Positions 1-10,042 of a DNA stretch of 46,183 bases are shown in pieces (position 1 is the stretch's first letter; the number at the start of each line of letters is the position of its first letter). This stretch comes from Porticoccaceae bacterium (GTDB lineage Bacteria; Pseudomonadota; Gammaproteobacteria; Pseudomonadales; Porticoccaceae), in the NCBI GenBank assembly GCA_029242085.1, contig JAQWUP010000010.1:1-46183 (forward strand), given 5' to 3'. Both the position numbers and the translations under genes were made by a program. The notes below the pieces were generated by a model, which saw nothing but the letters and a program-made list of their open reading frames with translations, did no database searches and was not told where the DNA came from.

Positions 1-2338
1 CCTGATTTATCTCTTCGTCTGTAAGGGTGCGTGAACTGTGCTGAAACGTCAAGCCTAAAGCAACACTTTTCCCTTTGTTTTCAACATCTTTGCTGTGATA
101 CACATCAAACAACTTTAAATTAGCTAACTGCTCTCCTGCCACGGCTGTGGCAGCAGACAGCAGATCGGCTGCGGCTACTGAATTGTCGAAAAAAAACGCC
201 AAATCACGGCTAACTTCGGGGAACTTGCTCACTTCTCGATGCTTTGGAAGCCTGCTTTGAGCAATTTGGTCAACATCCACCTGAAAGAGATAAACAGCCG
301 TGTTTAAGCCCAAACCAGCCTGCAGTTTAGGATGTAGCTGTCCCACCCAACCAACCTGCTGGCCATTGCGCGACAACGCCGCACATTGCCCGGGATGCAG
401 TGCTGGGTGTGTCGCTGAGGCAAATGCAAACTCTGCTGACAGACCAGTGATATCGAGTAACGACTCCAGATCACCTTTAATATCGTAAAAATCGACCTTG
501 TCTTTACTGCCAGTCCAGCCAGTCGGTGTTCGAGTACCGCAGATCAACCCTGCCAAGGCCATATTTTGGGCTAGCCCCAACACTGAATCTGCCTGCTTGT
601 CGCTGGCCGGAATAAAACACTGTCCAGCTTCAAAAATACGTACGCGACTCTGCTGGCGGTTAAGGTTGTAGATCGCTGTTTGTAACAGACCTGTCCACAG
701 GCTGGTGCGCATCACGGCCATATCCGCAGAGATGGGATTAGCCAGCGCTACAGCGGCGACATCAGGGTCGATCATTTTTTGCATTGCCGGGTCGACGAAG
801 CTGTAGGTCACCGCTTCTTGATAGCCTCTGGCCACCAAGTTATTTCTAAACGCCGCCAACCCCTGAATGGCTTCTGGATTCGCTTCCAACTCCAGCGCCA
901 TGCTGGGTGTCGAGGTGGGCAGATTGTTATAGCCATAGATGCGCGCCACTTCTTCAATCAGGTCCTGTTCGATGGTTAAATCAAACCGCCAGCTGGGGGC
1001 TACCCAGGTGGCACCAGATTCATTGCGCTCTATAAGCACCAAACCCAACCGCACTAACATATCATCCACATCAGCTGGCGCGATAGACACACCCAACTGC
1101 TGACTGAGCCTGCTGTCACGCAGAGTAATGGTTGCAGGCTGAGGCAAATGGGTCCCAGACTCTTCGGTTACAACAGGGCCCGCACTGCCACCACAGATAT
1201 CTAGCATCAGCGCTGTTGCGCGCTCGATGGCAGCAACCTGCAGCTCGGCATCGACACCGCGCTCAAAGCGGTGGGATGAATCTGTATGCTTGCCGTAGTT
1301 ACGCGCCTTACCGGCAATCGCCAAGGGGTTAAACCAGGCACTTTCAAACAGGATATCAGTGGTGTCATCAGCGACAGCCGACTCATCGCCCCCCATGATA
1401 CCGGCCATGGCCAAAGCTTTGCTTTGATCGGCAATAACTAAGGTATCTTTGGCAACAGTTACCTCAGAGTCATCGAGTAATTTTAACTTTTCATCGCGGC
1501 CCATTCGCACCACAATGCCACCATCAATTTTAGATAGATCAAAGGCATGCATGGGTTGGCCCAGTTCAAGTAACACATAGTTGGTTACATCAACAGCTGG
1601 GCCCAGGCTGCGCACACCACTGCGACGCAGTTTTTCCTGCATCCACTGAGGCGTAGGCTGAGTCAGATCAAGACCACGAATAACCCTGCTTACATAGCGT
1701 GCACAGGCATTGTCCGCCTCTAAACTCACGGCGACAGTATCGTCGATAGTCGCGGGCACAGGTGCGCAGGCTTGCTCTGTGACCGCAGCCTGATTAAGCA
1801 CACCGACTTCGCGAGCCAAACCACGAATACTTAAACAGTCACCGCGGTTAGGGGTTAGATCGACTTCAATGATATTGTCATTGAGATCGAGGTATTCAAT
1901 CAGATCGGCACCCACAGGTGCATCCAGCGGTAGCTCCCACAGACCATCGTCATCATCACCCAACTCTAGTTCAGTTTGGGCGCAGAGCATGCCAAAGGAT
2001 TCAACACCGCGCAGTTTGGCTTTTTTGATTTTAAAGTCGCCAGGCAGCTTAGCCCCAACAGTTGCAAAGGGCACTTTAATACCAATGCGAGCATTGGGTG
2101 CGCCACAGACTACCTGAGTCTGGTCGTCACCACCTGCAACCTGACAGACACGCAGCTTATCAGCATCTGGGTGCTGCTCTACTGCAATAATTTCGCCCAC
2201 TATCACACCAGCCATTGCGGGTGCCGCTGGCTCTACTGCATCAACCTCTAGGCCGGCCATAGTCACTTGCGCCACTAGGTCTGCGGTGGAGATGGATGGA
2301 TCTACTGATTGTCGCAACCAGGATTCACTGAATTTCAT
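1..2338 (-). CDS. pheT: Phenylalanyl-tRNA synthetase beta subunit, 3' end off the left edge
   Basis: Beta chain of the (alpha-beta)2 PheRS, which charges tRNA-Phe in the cytoplasm. Translation from the ATG at 2336-2338 begins MKFSESWLRQSVDPS, typical of bacterial PheT. About 779 codons lie in the window without a stop. The last readable residues, near LTFQHSSRTLTDEEINQ, belong to the C-terminal ferredoxin-fold anticodon-binding domain, so roughly the last 15-20 residues are missing off the left edge. By family knowledge the order is tRNA-binding (EMAPII-like) domain, B3/B4 editing domain, B5, then the anticodon-binding domain. It starts 13 nt after the pheS stop, so the two are cotranscribed. 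Identity is very confident. Confidence 0.96.
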   Translation of the reverse strand, partial: MKFSESWLRQSVDPSISTADLVAQVTMAGLEVDAVEPAAPAMAGVIVGEIIAVEQHPDADKLRVCQVAGGDDQTQVVCGAPNARIGIKVPFATVGAKLPGDFKIKKAKLRGVESFGMLCAQTELELGDDDDGLWELPLDAPVGADLIEYLDLNDNIIEVDLTPNRGDCLSIRGLAREVGVLNQAAVTEQACAPVPATIDDTVAVSLEADNACARYVSRVIRGLDLTQPTPQWMQEKLRRSGVRSLGPAVDVTNYVLLELGQPMHAFDLSKIDGGIVVRMGRDEKLKLLDDSEVTVAKDTLVIADQSKALAMAGIMGGDESAVADDTTDILFESAWFNPLAIAGKARNYGKHTDSSHRFERGVDAELQVAAIERATALMLDICGGSAGPVVTEESGTHLPQPATITLRDSRLSQQLGVSIAPADVDDMLVRLGLVLIERNESGATWVAPSWRFDLTIEQDLIEEVARIYGYNNLPTSTPSMALELEANPEAIQGLAAFRNNLVARGYQEAVTYSFVDPAMQKMIDPDVAAVALANPISADMAVMRTSLWTGLLQTAIYNLNRQQSRVRIFEAGQCFIPASDKQADSVLGLAQNMALAGLICGTRTPTGWTGSKDKVDFYDIKGDLESLLDITGLSAEFAFASATHPALHPGQCAALSRNGQQVGWVGQLHPKLQAGLGLNTAVYLFQVDVDQIAQSRLPKHREVSKFPEVSRDLAFFFDNSVAAADLLSAATAVAGEQLANLKLFDVYHSKDVENKGKSVALGLTFQHSSRTLTDEEINQ

Positions 2339-2351
2339 AGGTTACCCCAGT

Positions 2352-3371
<1,020 letters not shown>

Positions 3372-3409
3372 TCACCACATTGTGCTGTGTTGGTTATCTT
3401 ATTACTGAT

Positions 3410-3446
3410 AAAAAAATAGGGAAAGAGCGATGGCCCCTTCCCTATT
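3410..3446 (-). terminator. Rho-independent terminator or attenuator between rplT and pheS
   Basis: On the minus strand AATAGGGAA (3438-3446) pairs perfectly with TTCCCTATT (3415-3423). A run of T follows (complement of the A-run at 3410-3416). It lies after the rplT stop and before pheST, so it either ends the ribosomal-protein transcript or attenuates pheST. E. coli pheST is controlled by attenuation with the Phe-rich pheM leader peptide. The only short ORF in this leader reads MQLVAKRIE and contains no Phe, so classical Phe-codon attenuation is not supported. Confidence 0.8.
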
Positions 3447-3510
3447 CGATTCGCTTTGCGACTAGCTGCATTGCTGCAGCGAGTTTAAGCGCTTAACTAA
3501 ATTTTCTGTC

Positions 3511-3867
3511 TTAAGCTAGGGCGGCTTTGGCTTGATTAACTACCGCACCAAAAGCTGCTTTGTCATGGACTGCCAAATCCGCGAGAACGCGACGGTCAAG
3601 TACAATTCCAGCTTTGCTCAGACCGTTAATTAAACGGCTGTAGCTCAATCCTTCTACGCGAGACTGCGCATTGATTCGAGCAATCCAAAGTCTACGGAAG
3701 GTGCGCTTCTTTACACGACGGTCACGGTAAGCATATTGTCCTGCTTTGGTAACCGCCTGAACTGCTACACGATAAACGCGGCTGCGCGCTCCGTAATAAC
3801 CCTTGGCTTGCTTTAAAACTTTTTTATGACGGCGATTTGCTTCAACACCGCGTTTTACTCTAGGCAT
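3511..3867 (-). CDS. rplT: 50S ribosomal protein bL20
   Basis: Large-subunit protein needed early in 50S assembly; it binds 23S rRNA. The 118 aa match the family length exactly. The start [20 protein letters not shown] is the conserved basic N-terminal extension, and the [13 protein letters not shown] segment is the bL20 core. It is 32 nt downstream of rpmI in the conserved infC-rpmI-rplT order. In E. coli L20 represses rpmI-rplT translation by binding upstream mRNA; whether that happens here is not shown. Confidence 0.98.
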   Translation of the reverse strand: MPRVKRGVEANRRHKKVLKQAKGYYGARSRVYRVAVQAVTKAGQYAYRDRRVKKRTFRRLWIARINAQSRVEGLSYSRLINGLSKAGIVLDRRVLADLAVHDKAAFGAVVNQAKAALA

Positions 3868-3899
3868 ATTATTCTCCTACCAAAATTTAGTTAAGTGAC

Positions 3900-4094
3900 T
3901 TAAACGTTTCGCAGCATGCGATCGACACGTGGTTTATCAGCAGCATTGAGCATGCTGGTGCCACGGAGTTGACGCTTGCGCTTAGTAGTCATTTTGGTGA
4001 GGATATGGCTCTTGTGCTGGTGCTTATGTTTGTAGCCTGAAGCCGTCTTTTTGAAGCGTTTTGCCGCTCCACTATGTACTTTTGCTTTTGGCAT
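3900..4094 (-). CDS. rpmI: 50S ribosomal protein bL35
   Basis: Small basic large-subunit protein of 64 aa, the usual bL35 length. [20 protein letters not shown] and the Lys/Arg-rich [12 protein letters not shown] region are diagnostic. It sits between infC and rplT as in most bacteria, after a structured 156-nt leader. Confidence 0.97.
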   Translation of the reverse strand: MPKAKVHSGAAKRFKKTASGYKHKHQHKSHILTKMTTKRKRQLRGTSMLNAADKPRVDRMLRNV

Positions 4095-4250
4095 TGCTGT
4101 TCTCCAATAGTGAGAGGTTTAATAAATCAACAAGAGACGCCCGGACAGCCTGCCAAAAACATTTGGCTGAGCGCGGGTCGCGCTGAGTACATCTTGTTGC
4201 TGGTACTACTTGATACTTCTATTTTCCGCTTTTGTTGCTCTTGTTGGCTC
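4095..4250 (-). promoter_or_regulatory. Structured leader between infC and rpmI, possible L20 control region
   Basis: A 156-nt gap that is long for an operon interior. On the minus strand two neighbouring hairpins are visible: AGCGCG/CGCGCT with a 3-nt loop (4170-4184), and GCCAAA/TTTGGC with a 4-nt loop (4152-4167). In E. coli the infC-rpmI region holds a pseudoknot bound by L20 that represses rpmI-rplT. Position and structure fit such a role, but I did not align it to the known motif, so the function is inferred. Confidence 0.4.
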
Positions 4251-4778
4251 TTAGCCCTTTTTACTGCGAGGCGCTAACACCATAATCATTTGTCGACCTT
4301 CCATTTTTGGGTACTGCTCTACCTGAGCTAAAACCTCGAGGTCGGCTTCGATACGCTTCATCATATCCATACCGAGCTGCTGGTGAGCCATTTCACGTCC
4401 GCGAAAACGCAGGGTAACCTTGGCTTTATCACCGTTTTCCAAGAAACGGGTGAGGTTACGTAACTTAATATCGTAATCCCCTTGATCCGTTCCCGGGCGA
4501 AATTTCATTTCTTTAACTTGGGTCTGCTTCTGCTTCTTCTTTTGCAGAGCAACCTTCTTCTTGGCATCAAAGACATGTTTGCCGTAGTCCATGATCTTAC
4601 ACACGGGAGGCGCTGCGTCTGGGGAAATCTCCACCAGATCGAGGGTCTCTTTTTGTGCTGCTTCGAGGGCTTCTTTAAGGCTAACTACGCCTACCTGTGA
4701 ACCATCGGCTCCGACCAATCTTACTTCGGGGGACGTTATATCGTCGTTAAGACGCGCCCGCTTGCTGTCTTTTTTAAT
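4251..4778 (-). CDS. infC: Translation initiation factor IF-3 (AUU start)
   Basis: IF-3 binds the 30S subunit, checks start-codon and initiator-tRNA pairing and prevents early subunit joining. The first ATG in frame (4718) would cut off conserved N-terminal sequence. Extending upstream, the frame stays open to ATT at 4776-4778 and reads [20 protein letters not shown] before LVGADG. A GGAG Shine-Dalgarno lies about 10 nt upstream, overlapping the end of thrS. This gives 175 aa, near the 180 of E. coli. infC famously starts with AUU, which lets IF-3 repress its own translation. It begins 5 nt after the thrS stop. Confidence 0.93.
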   Translation of the reverse strand: MKKDSKRARLNDDITSPEVRLVGADGSQVGVVSLKEALEAAQKETLDLVEISPDAAPPVCKIMDYGKHVFDAKKKVALQKKKQKQTQVKEMKFRPGTDQGDYDIKLRNLTRFLENGDKAKVTLRFRGREMAHQQLGMDMMKRIEADLEVLAQVEQYPKMEGRQMIMVLAPRSKKG

Positions 4779-4783
4779 AAGCT

Positions 4784-6715
4784 TTACTCCGTTTCTTTAA
4801 TGCCAATACGCCCGCGTTTGTCCGCATCTTCGGAAAACATGGTTAAAACCTCATCAATTGGCAAGCTGCCAAGGTCTTTTCCATCCCGAGTTCGGACCGC
4901 CACAGTGCGCGATTCTTTCTCTTTATCACCCACAACGAGCAGGTAAGGAACCCGTTGCATAGAATGACCGCGGATTTTAAAGCCGATCTTCTCGTTTCTC
5001 AAGTCACAAATGGCCCTAAATCCCTTATTTTGCAATGATTTAGCGACTTCTTGGGCATAATCGGCCTGAGAATCGGTAATATTCATCACCGCGGCCTGTT
5101 CAGGGGCCAACCAGAAGGGAAATGCCCCCTCGTACTGTTCAATCAAAATACCGATAAATCGCTCAAATGAACCCAGCAATGCACGGTGTAACATCACCGG
5201 CACTTTGCGCGAACCATCTTCAGCCACATATTGGGCTTCCAGACGTCCTGGCATTGAAAAATCAACCTGCATGGTGCCGCACTGCCAGACTCGGCCAATA
5301 CAATCCTTTAGCGAGAACTCAATCTTTGGCCCATAAAAAGCGCCCTCTCCCGGCAGTTCCTGCCATGGCAATTCTTTGGCATCCAAGGCCTTACCCAATG
5401 CCTCTTCGGCACGATCCCAATCTTCATCAGAACCCACACGCTGTTCAGGGCGCGTCGACAGGCGGTAGATGATTTCATCAAAGCCAAAGTCTGCGTAGAC
5501 CTCGTGCAGAAACTCAATAAATTCTGCCACCTCGGACTGAATCTGATCTTCGGTACAGAAGATATGGCCATCGTCCTGAGTGAACGAGCGCACACGCATA
5601 ATTCCATGCAGCGATCCTGAGGGCTCATTGCGGTGGCAGGCGCCAAACTCAGCCAGCCTTAGGGGCAAGTCTCTGTAGCTTTTCAGGCCCTGATTAAATA
5701 CCTGCACATGACAGGGGCAGTTCATTGGCTTGATGGCGTAATTGCGATCTTCTGTGGTGACGGTAAACATATCGTCGCCAAACTTATCCGCATGGCCAGA
5801 CTTCTCCCACAGACTAAAATCCACCACCTGAGGGGTTTTAATTTCCTGATACCCGCGCTCAACCTGCTTGTTGCGCATAAAGTCTTCGATTGTTTTATAG
5901 ATGCTCCAACCCTTCTGATGCCAGAAGATAGACCCCGGCGCCTCCTCCTGCATATGGAACAGGTCGAGCTTTTTGCCGATCTTGCGGTGGTCGCGTTTCT
6001 CGGCTTCCGCCAAGCGATTAATATAGGCTTTAAGTTCTTTTTTATTGGTCCAGGCCGTGCCGTAAATACGCTGCAACATTTCATTGTTGCTGTCACCACG
6101 CCAGTAGGCACCGGCTACTTTAGTCAGCTTAAACACAGACAGTTTGCCGGTTGAGGGCACATGGGGGCCACGACACAGATCGATAAAATCACCCTGACGA
6201 TAGAGACCAATGGCCTGATCATCTGGAATGCTGGCAATAATCTCAGCTTTGTATTCTTCGCCAAGGCCTTTAAAGAACTCAACCGCCTCATCGCGATCCC
6301 ACTCTTCGCGGGTCACAGGGAAATCTTCGCTGGATAGCGCTGCCATGCGCTTTTCAATCGCTTCTAAATCTTCCGGGGTAAAGGCGCGTTCAAAGGCAAA
6401 GTCATAGTAGAAACCGTCTTCAATCACCGGGCCAATAGTGACCTGAGCTGAAGGGAATAGCTGCTTTACCGCCATGGCCAGCAAGTGGGCTGATGAGTGA
6501 CGGATAATATCCAATGCTTCATCAGAGCGATCGGTAACAATCGCCAGTGTTGCATCTTGTTCAATCAGGTGAGAGGCATCTACAACATCGCCGTCAACCA
6601 CACCAGCAAGAGTGGCTTTGGCCAGGCCGGCGCCAATATCAGCGGCCACATCGGCTACAGAAACAGGGTTATCGAAAACACGTTGGGAACCATCGGGCAG
6701 GGTAATAGCAGGCAT
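4784..6715 (-). CDS. thrS: Threonyl-tRNA synthetase
   Basis: Class II synthetase that charges tRNA-Thr and edits Ser-tRNA-Thr. The start is set at the ATG 6713-6715 ([19 protein letters not shown]), which gives 643 aa against 642 in E. coli. An AAGGAAAAG ribosome-binding site precedes it, so the longer upstream reading is rejected. The N-terminal TGS domain covers about residues 1-62. The editing domain shows the [11 protein letters not shown] histidine motif. The catalytic core shows [10 protein letters not shown] and [15 protein letters not shown], and the C-terminal anticodon-binding domain follows. It is first in the thrS-infC-rpmI-rplT-pheST run. Confidence 0.97.
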   Translation of the reverse strand: MPAITLPDGSQRVFDNPVSVADVAADIGAGLAKATLAGVVDGDVVDASHLIEQDATLAIVTDRSDEALDIIRHSSAHLLAMAVKQLFPSAQVTIGPVIEDGFYYDFAFERAFTPEDLEAIEKRMAALSSEDFPVTREEWDRDEAVEFFKGLGEEYKAEIIASIPDDQAIGLYRQGDFIDLCRGPHVPSTGKLSVFKLTKVAGAYWRGDSNNEMLQRIYGTAWTNKKELKAYINRLAEAEKRDHRKIGKKLDLFHMQEEAPGSIFWHQKGWSIYKTIEDFMRNKQVERGYQEIKTPQVVDFSLWEKSGHADKFGDDMFTVTTEDRNYAIKPMNCPCHVQVFNQGLKSYRDLPLRLAEFGACHRNEPSGSLHGIMRVRSFTQDDGHIFCTEDQIQSEVAEFIEFLHEVYADFGFDEIIYRLSTRPEQRVGSDEDWDRAEEALGKALDAKELPWQELPGEGAFYGPKIEFSLKDCIGRVWQCGTMQVDFSMPGRLEAQYVAEDGSRKVPVMLHRALLGSFERFIGILIEQYEGAFPFWLAPEQAAVMNITDSQADYAQEVAKSLQNKGFRAICDLRNEKIGFKIRGHSMQRVPYLLVVGDKEKESRTVAVRTRDGKDLGSLPIDEVLTMFSEDADKRGRIGIKETE

Positions 6716-6779
6716 AATCTTTTCCTTTTCAGTGGTGACCCATACCAGGGGCCACATGCGTTATCTTTAATAAGCGCGC

Positions 6780-6807
6780 ATTCTACCCGCTACAGCACTA
6801 GATACAA
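6780..6807 (-). promoter_or_regulatory. Candidate sigma70 promoter for the thrS operon
   Basis: On the minus strand TTGTAT (6802-6807) and TAGAAT (6780-6785) are separated by 16 nt, a reasonable -35/-10 pair. It lies about 65 nt upstream of the thrS ATG in the divergent gap with the YaiI-family gene. The call rests on pattern only. Confidence 0.5.
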
Positions 6808-6871
6808 GCGTTTCCGATGATTGAACTGGGTTACAATGACGCCAGTCTACTTTGATGAGTCTCATTATTTC

Positions 6872-7324
6872 GTGAAAATTTATGTCGACGCCGACGCCTG
6901 CCCCACAGTGATCAAAGATATTCTCTATCGGGTGTCTCAACGCACAGGGATTGAGGTTATTTTGGTGGCCAACCAACCCCTCTCAACACCAAGAATTCCA
7001 ACTGTGCGCAGCATTCAGGTCAGTCAGGGGTTTGATGTGGCAGATGATCATATTGTTGAGCTGGTCAGGGCCGGTGACCTGGTGATTACCGCCGATATAC
7101 CTCTGGCAGCAGAGGTGATTGATAAGGACGCTAAAGCCCTTAATCCAAGGGGAGAGTTATATACCAAGACAAATATTAAAGCGCGGCTCAATATGCGCGA
7201 CTTTATGGACAGCATGCGCAATAGCGGCGTTCAAGTTGGCGGCGGGCCACCGCCGCTCTCCCAGCGTGACCGCATGGAGTTTGCCAATGCGCTGGACAAA
7301 ACCATTGCCAGCCAACTGGGCTGA
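6872..7324 (+). CDS. UPF0178/YaiI family (DUF188) protein
   Basis: Small cytoplasmic protein of the UPF0178 (YaiI/YqxD) family, whose role is not established. The hallmark is the opening [17 protein letters not shown], followed by VILVANQPL, the acidic [11 protein letters not shown] motif and [10 protein letters not shown]. The acidic motifs resemble those of PIN-like nucleases, a comparison known for the family. The GTG at 6872-6874 gives 150 aa, similar to E. coli YaiI. Upstream ATGs at 6821 and 6836 are in frame, but the residues they add have no family counterpart. It converges on the broken sulfatase gene with only 18 nt between them. Confidence 0.85.
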   Translation: MKIYVDADACPTVIKDILYRVSQRTGIEVILVANQPLSTPRIPTVRSIQVSQGFDVADDHIVELVRAGDLVITADIPLAAEVIDKDAKALNPRGELYTKTNIKARLNMRDFMDSMRNSGVQVGGGPPPLSQRDRMEFANALDKTIASQLG

Positions 7325-7342
7325 CTCTTTAGAGATAAATCA

Positions 7343-9586
7343 TCAATCAAATGTGGGATCCATCTGGCCTTTGAAACAGGCCATAATGTAGGGGTATTGT
7401 TCGGTTATAAAATACCCATAGACGCCATCTACCGCCATGCCATTGCATTCGTCCAAATCGCCGAGGCCTTGGACAAATTCGTAATCGTCCCTGTAGGTAC
7501 CGTCATAGTCTCCACTGGGCGTAGCATAGCCAGCCACTGCTGCTCGCGCACCGGACTTTAATTGAAAGCTCGGCATGGCCTTGCGCACAGTGCCATTGTC
7601 GTTAAACCATGAGCCAAAAATAGGAAATCCATCAGCGGCAAAGCCGATCACCGGCGACTCCACGGGGTTTTCGGCGGCGAACAGGGCGTTGGGTGAACCA
7701 TGGTAATGATAGCTGCCATTGGGCTGAACATGGGCATTATGGCTGTCTACCCTAAAGCCGTTGGCAGCAAACATGGGGTCAAATCGCCAGGGCTGAGCCA
7801 TATTGCCGCAACCAGTTTTTTCATTTCACACCCCAAAACAGGCCGCGGCAAGAAGATCTATTTTCACCCCATTGAGCATCAACCCATTGTCGTCGCCAAT
7901 CGCTAGCTCGGTATTGGATTGAGCAAACACTGGGCTGGTGGTTATCTCACAGTTATAAGACTGCTCGGACAGATTGTTTGGAAAGCCCTGCTGGCCATCA
8001 TTGAAATCATGGTTGGGCACACCATTGGCCTGAAACTGACACTTACCATTGCTACTTGAAATCGTCAGGTTGCCGGTAAAAAGCACTGACCTGAAAACAT
8101 CCATCGCCGTCGACTGGTAGGCGGCGATATAGTCTTCACAGTTACTACTTCGCTGGGTAAAAAGTTCGCCCGTAATATCAATTGCCGCTGTGTCACCGCT
8201 GTTATCTGAGCCGCTATCATCAGTTTGACGAATGGTTGTTGCCACCACCGCCAACTGTGCGACCACAGAGGAGAAATCGCCAGTTCCGTCCAGCAAGTTA
8301 GACATTTCTTGCGGGTCGGAAATCAGATCATATAGCTGCTGGTTGCCATTAATCGATTGAATCAGTTTGTATTGAGCATCCCGTATAGCCCAACCGGAAA
8401 CAGAATCACCTTCAAAATCACTGTAGATATACTGGCGACCAGCGGTGCTCGAATCGGTCAATAATCCTGCAAAACTCTGGCTATCTTCAATGGCAGTAAC
8501 TGTACTGCCCGCGACACTGGCGATGGTGGCAAAAAAATCTGTACTGTTAATCAGGGCACCCTCACGCACGTTCTGACGCGTGACACCAGCACCCGAGGCT
8601 ACCATCGGCACTCTTAAACCGCCCTCGGTAACACTGCCCTTTGCATCATTGGCATAAACCTCAGTATCGACCACCCGCCTCGGTGTGCCGTTGTCGCCGA
8701 TATATAGAATAAGGGTATTGTCTCGTTGCGTCTCTGACATGGAATTTAACAGGCGCCCAATTTCGGTATCCATGGCCTCAATGGCCGCAAGATAATAGTC
8801 TCTTGGGTTAGCCGCTATATCTTGATCTGTGCCTGACAATGTCTGACTGTGCAGCGAAGACGGGGGCAGATGAAAGGGCGTGTGAGGTGCGGCAAAGCCA
8901 AGCCATAGAAACCACGGCTGGGTCTGATCATCAATCCAATCTATCGCCAAGTCAGTCACGGCTGTAGTGTGGTAGACATTGCTCTGGCTAGTCACTCCGT
9001 TAATGGTGAGATCCCATGCCAAATAATCGTCGATGGTACCGCGCAGATGTCCAGCATAGTAATCAATACCCATTGTAGCTGGATGATTGGCTTCTGGTGG
9101 TGTGCCCGCCAGATGCCATTTGCCAATAACGGCTGATTCATAGTTGTTGGTGTTGCTGTCCTCGGCCAAAAATCGTCGCAATGTTATTGAGTCAGCGGGC
9201 AGCTCATCGCCAACATTGAGCACCCCAGTATTGACTCCATATTTACCCGTAATCATGCTGCTGCGGGTTGTGGTGCAGGCCGGAGTAGCCCGGGCGTTAT
9301 CAAAGACAATACCCTGTTGTGCGAGCTGATCGAGGGTTGGGGTAATCGGAGGATTGTCGCTGGGATCGTACTATGCCGATGCATCCAAGCCCTGATCATC
9401 GGCAATAATAAGTAGTATATTGCGCTGAGTTTGGGGCTGTGAATCATCTGTATCAGTGCCACGTTCAGTGCCGGTCTCCGAAAAGCCGGAATCGTCAATG
9501 GAGGGGGTAATGGATGAACTACCGCCACCGCAGGCAGCCAGAATAAATGACAAACAAATAATCGTAACGAGGCGGCATAGAGACAT
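7343..9586 (-). pseudogene. Lipoprotein sulfatase-YHYH domain fusion with two in-frame stop codons
   Basis: Read as one frame of about 747 codons, this encodes an exported protein. The start MSLCRLVTIICLSFILAAC is a lipoprotein signal with lipobox LAAC (Cys19). A Ser/Thr/Asp-rich linker leads to an alkaline-phosphatase-fold sulfatase domain with metal motif LLIIADDQG, catalytic-site segment ACTTTR (Cys104), GKWHLAG and YIGDNG. A C-terminal YHYH domain follows, containing VPNHDF, AACFGV, SHNAH and SYHYHG. The frame is broken by TAG at 9371-9373 (codon 72) and TGA at 7826-7828 (codon 587). Clear homologous sequence continues in the same frame across both, with no frameshift. It is probably a recently decayed gene; readthrough or sequencing error is possible. 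It converges on the YaiI-family gene. Confidence 0.85.
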
Positions 9587-9760
9587 GGGCTTATGTTTTT
9601 CCGTTTTAATTATCGTTGCGCACAATTGAATCATCAATCTAACGGAGAGCTCTGCCAACAGTTGACAAATACGCTGTACATAAAGCTTATTTAGGATCAG
9701 GTAAAGAGATTACTGCGAGACACAGTCCTGGCAAATAAGAGGCTGTAAGCCAAAGATAAA

Positions 9761-9997
9761 CTAAGATTCTAGCATCCGAGCGATTTGCGCCGCGGTAAAA
9801 GGCCAGCCTTTTTCTCGCCCATCAGACAGTGCCACAACCGGAATTCGCACGCCATAGCGTTCTTTTAAGCTGTCGTTATCCTGAATATTCACCTCCGTCA
9901 GTTGCCAGCCTTTTGCCGTCAGCAATGGATAGAGCAAAGACTTAGCCTGCTCACAGAGATGACAACCATCCCCAGTGTACAAGATTAACCTCAACAT
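9761..9997 (-). CDS. Glutaredoxin-like protein (DUF836 type)
   Basis: Small thioredoxin-fold protein of 78 aa. It opens MLRLILYTGDGCHLCEQAKS, with a CHLC redox pair after the first beta strand. RIPVV carries the cis-proline, and the C-terminal WPFTAAQIARML helix follows. The size and the CxxC followed by EQA fit the glutaredoxin-like DUF836 (PF05768) family, thought to be a thiol-disulfide protein; its partner is unknown. It lies 45 nt downstream of the rlmKL stop on the same strand and may be cotranscribed with it. Confidence 0.8.
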   Translation of the reverse strand: MLRLILYTGDGCHLCEQAKSLLYPLLTAKGWQLTEVNIQDNDSLKERYGVRIPVVALSDGREKGWPFTAAQIARMLES

Positions 9998-10042
9998 CCC
10001 CTCGGCTCCGCTCTGATACTTTGTTTAGGACACAACAGGCGA

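Noticed and set aside
7826-7828. TGA as a selenocysteine codon in the sulfatase-YHYH gene
   Set aside because: No redox or catalytic Cys/Sec position is known there, no SECIS-like hairpin was noted directly after it, and a second nonsense codon (TAG) upstream points to decay.
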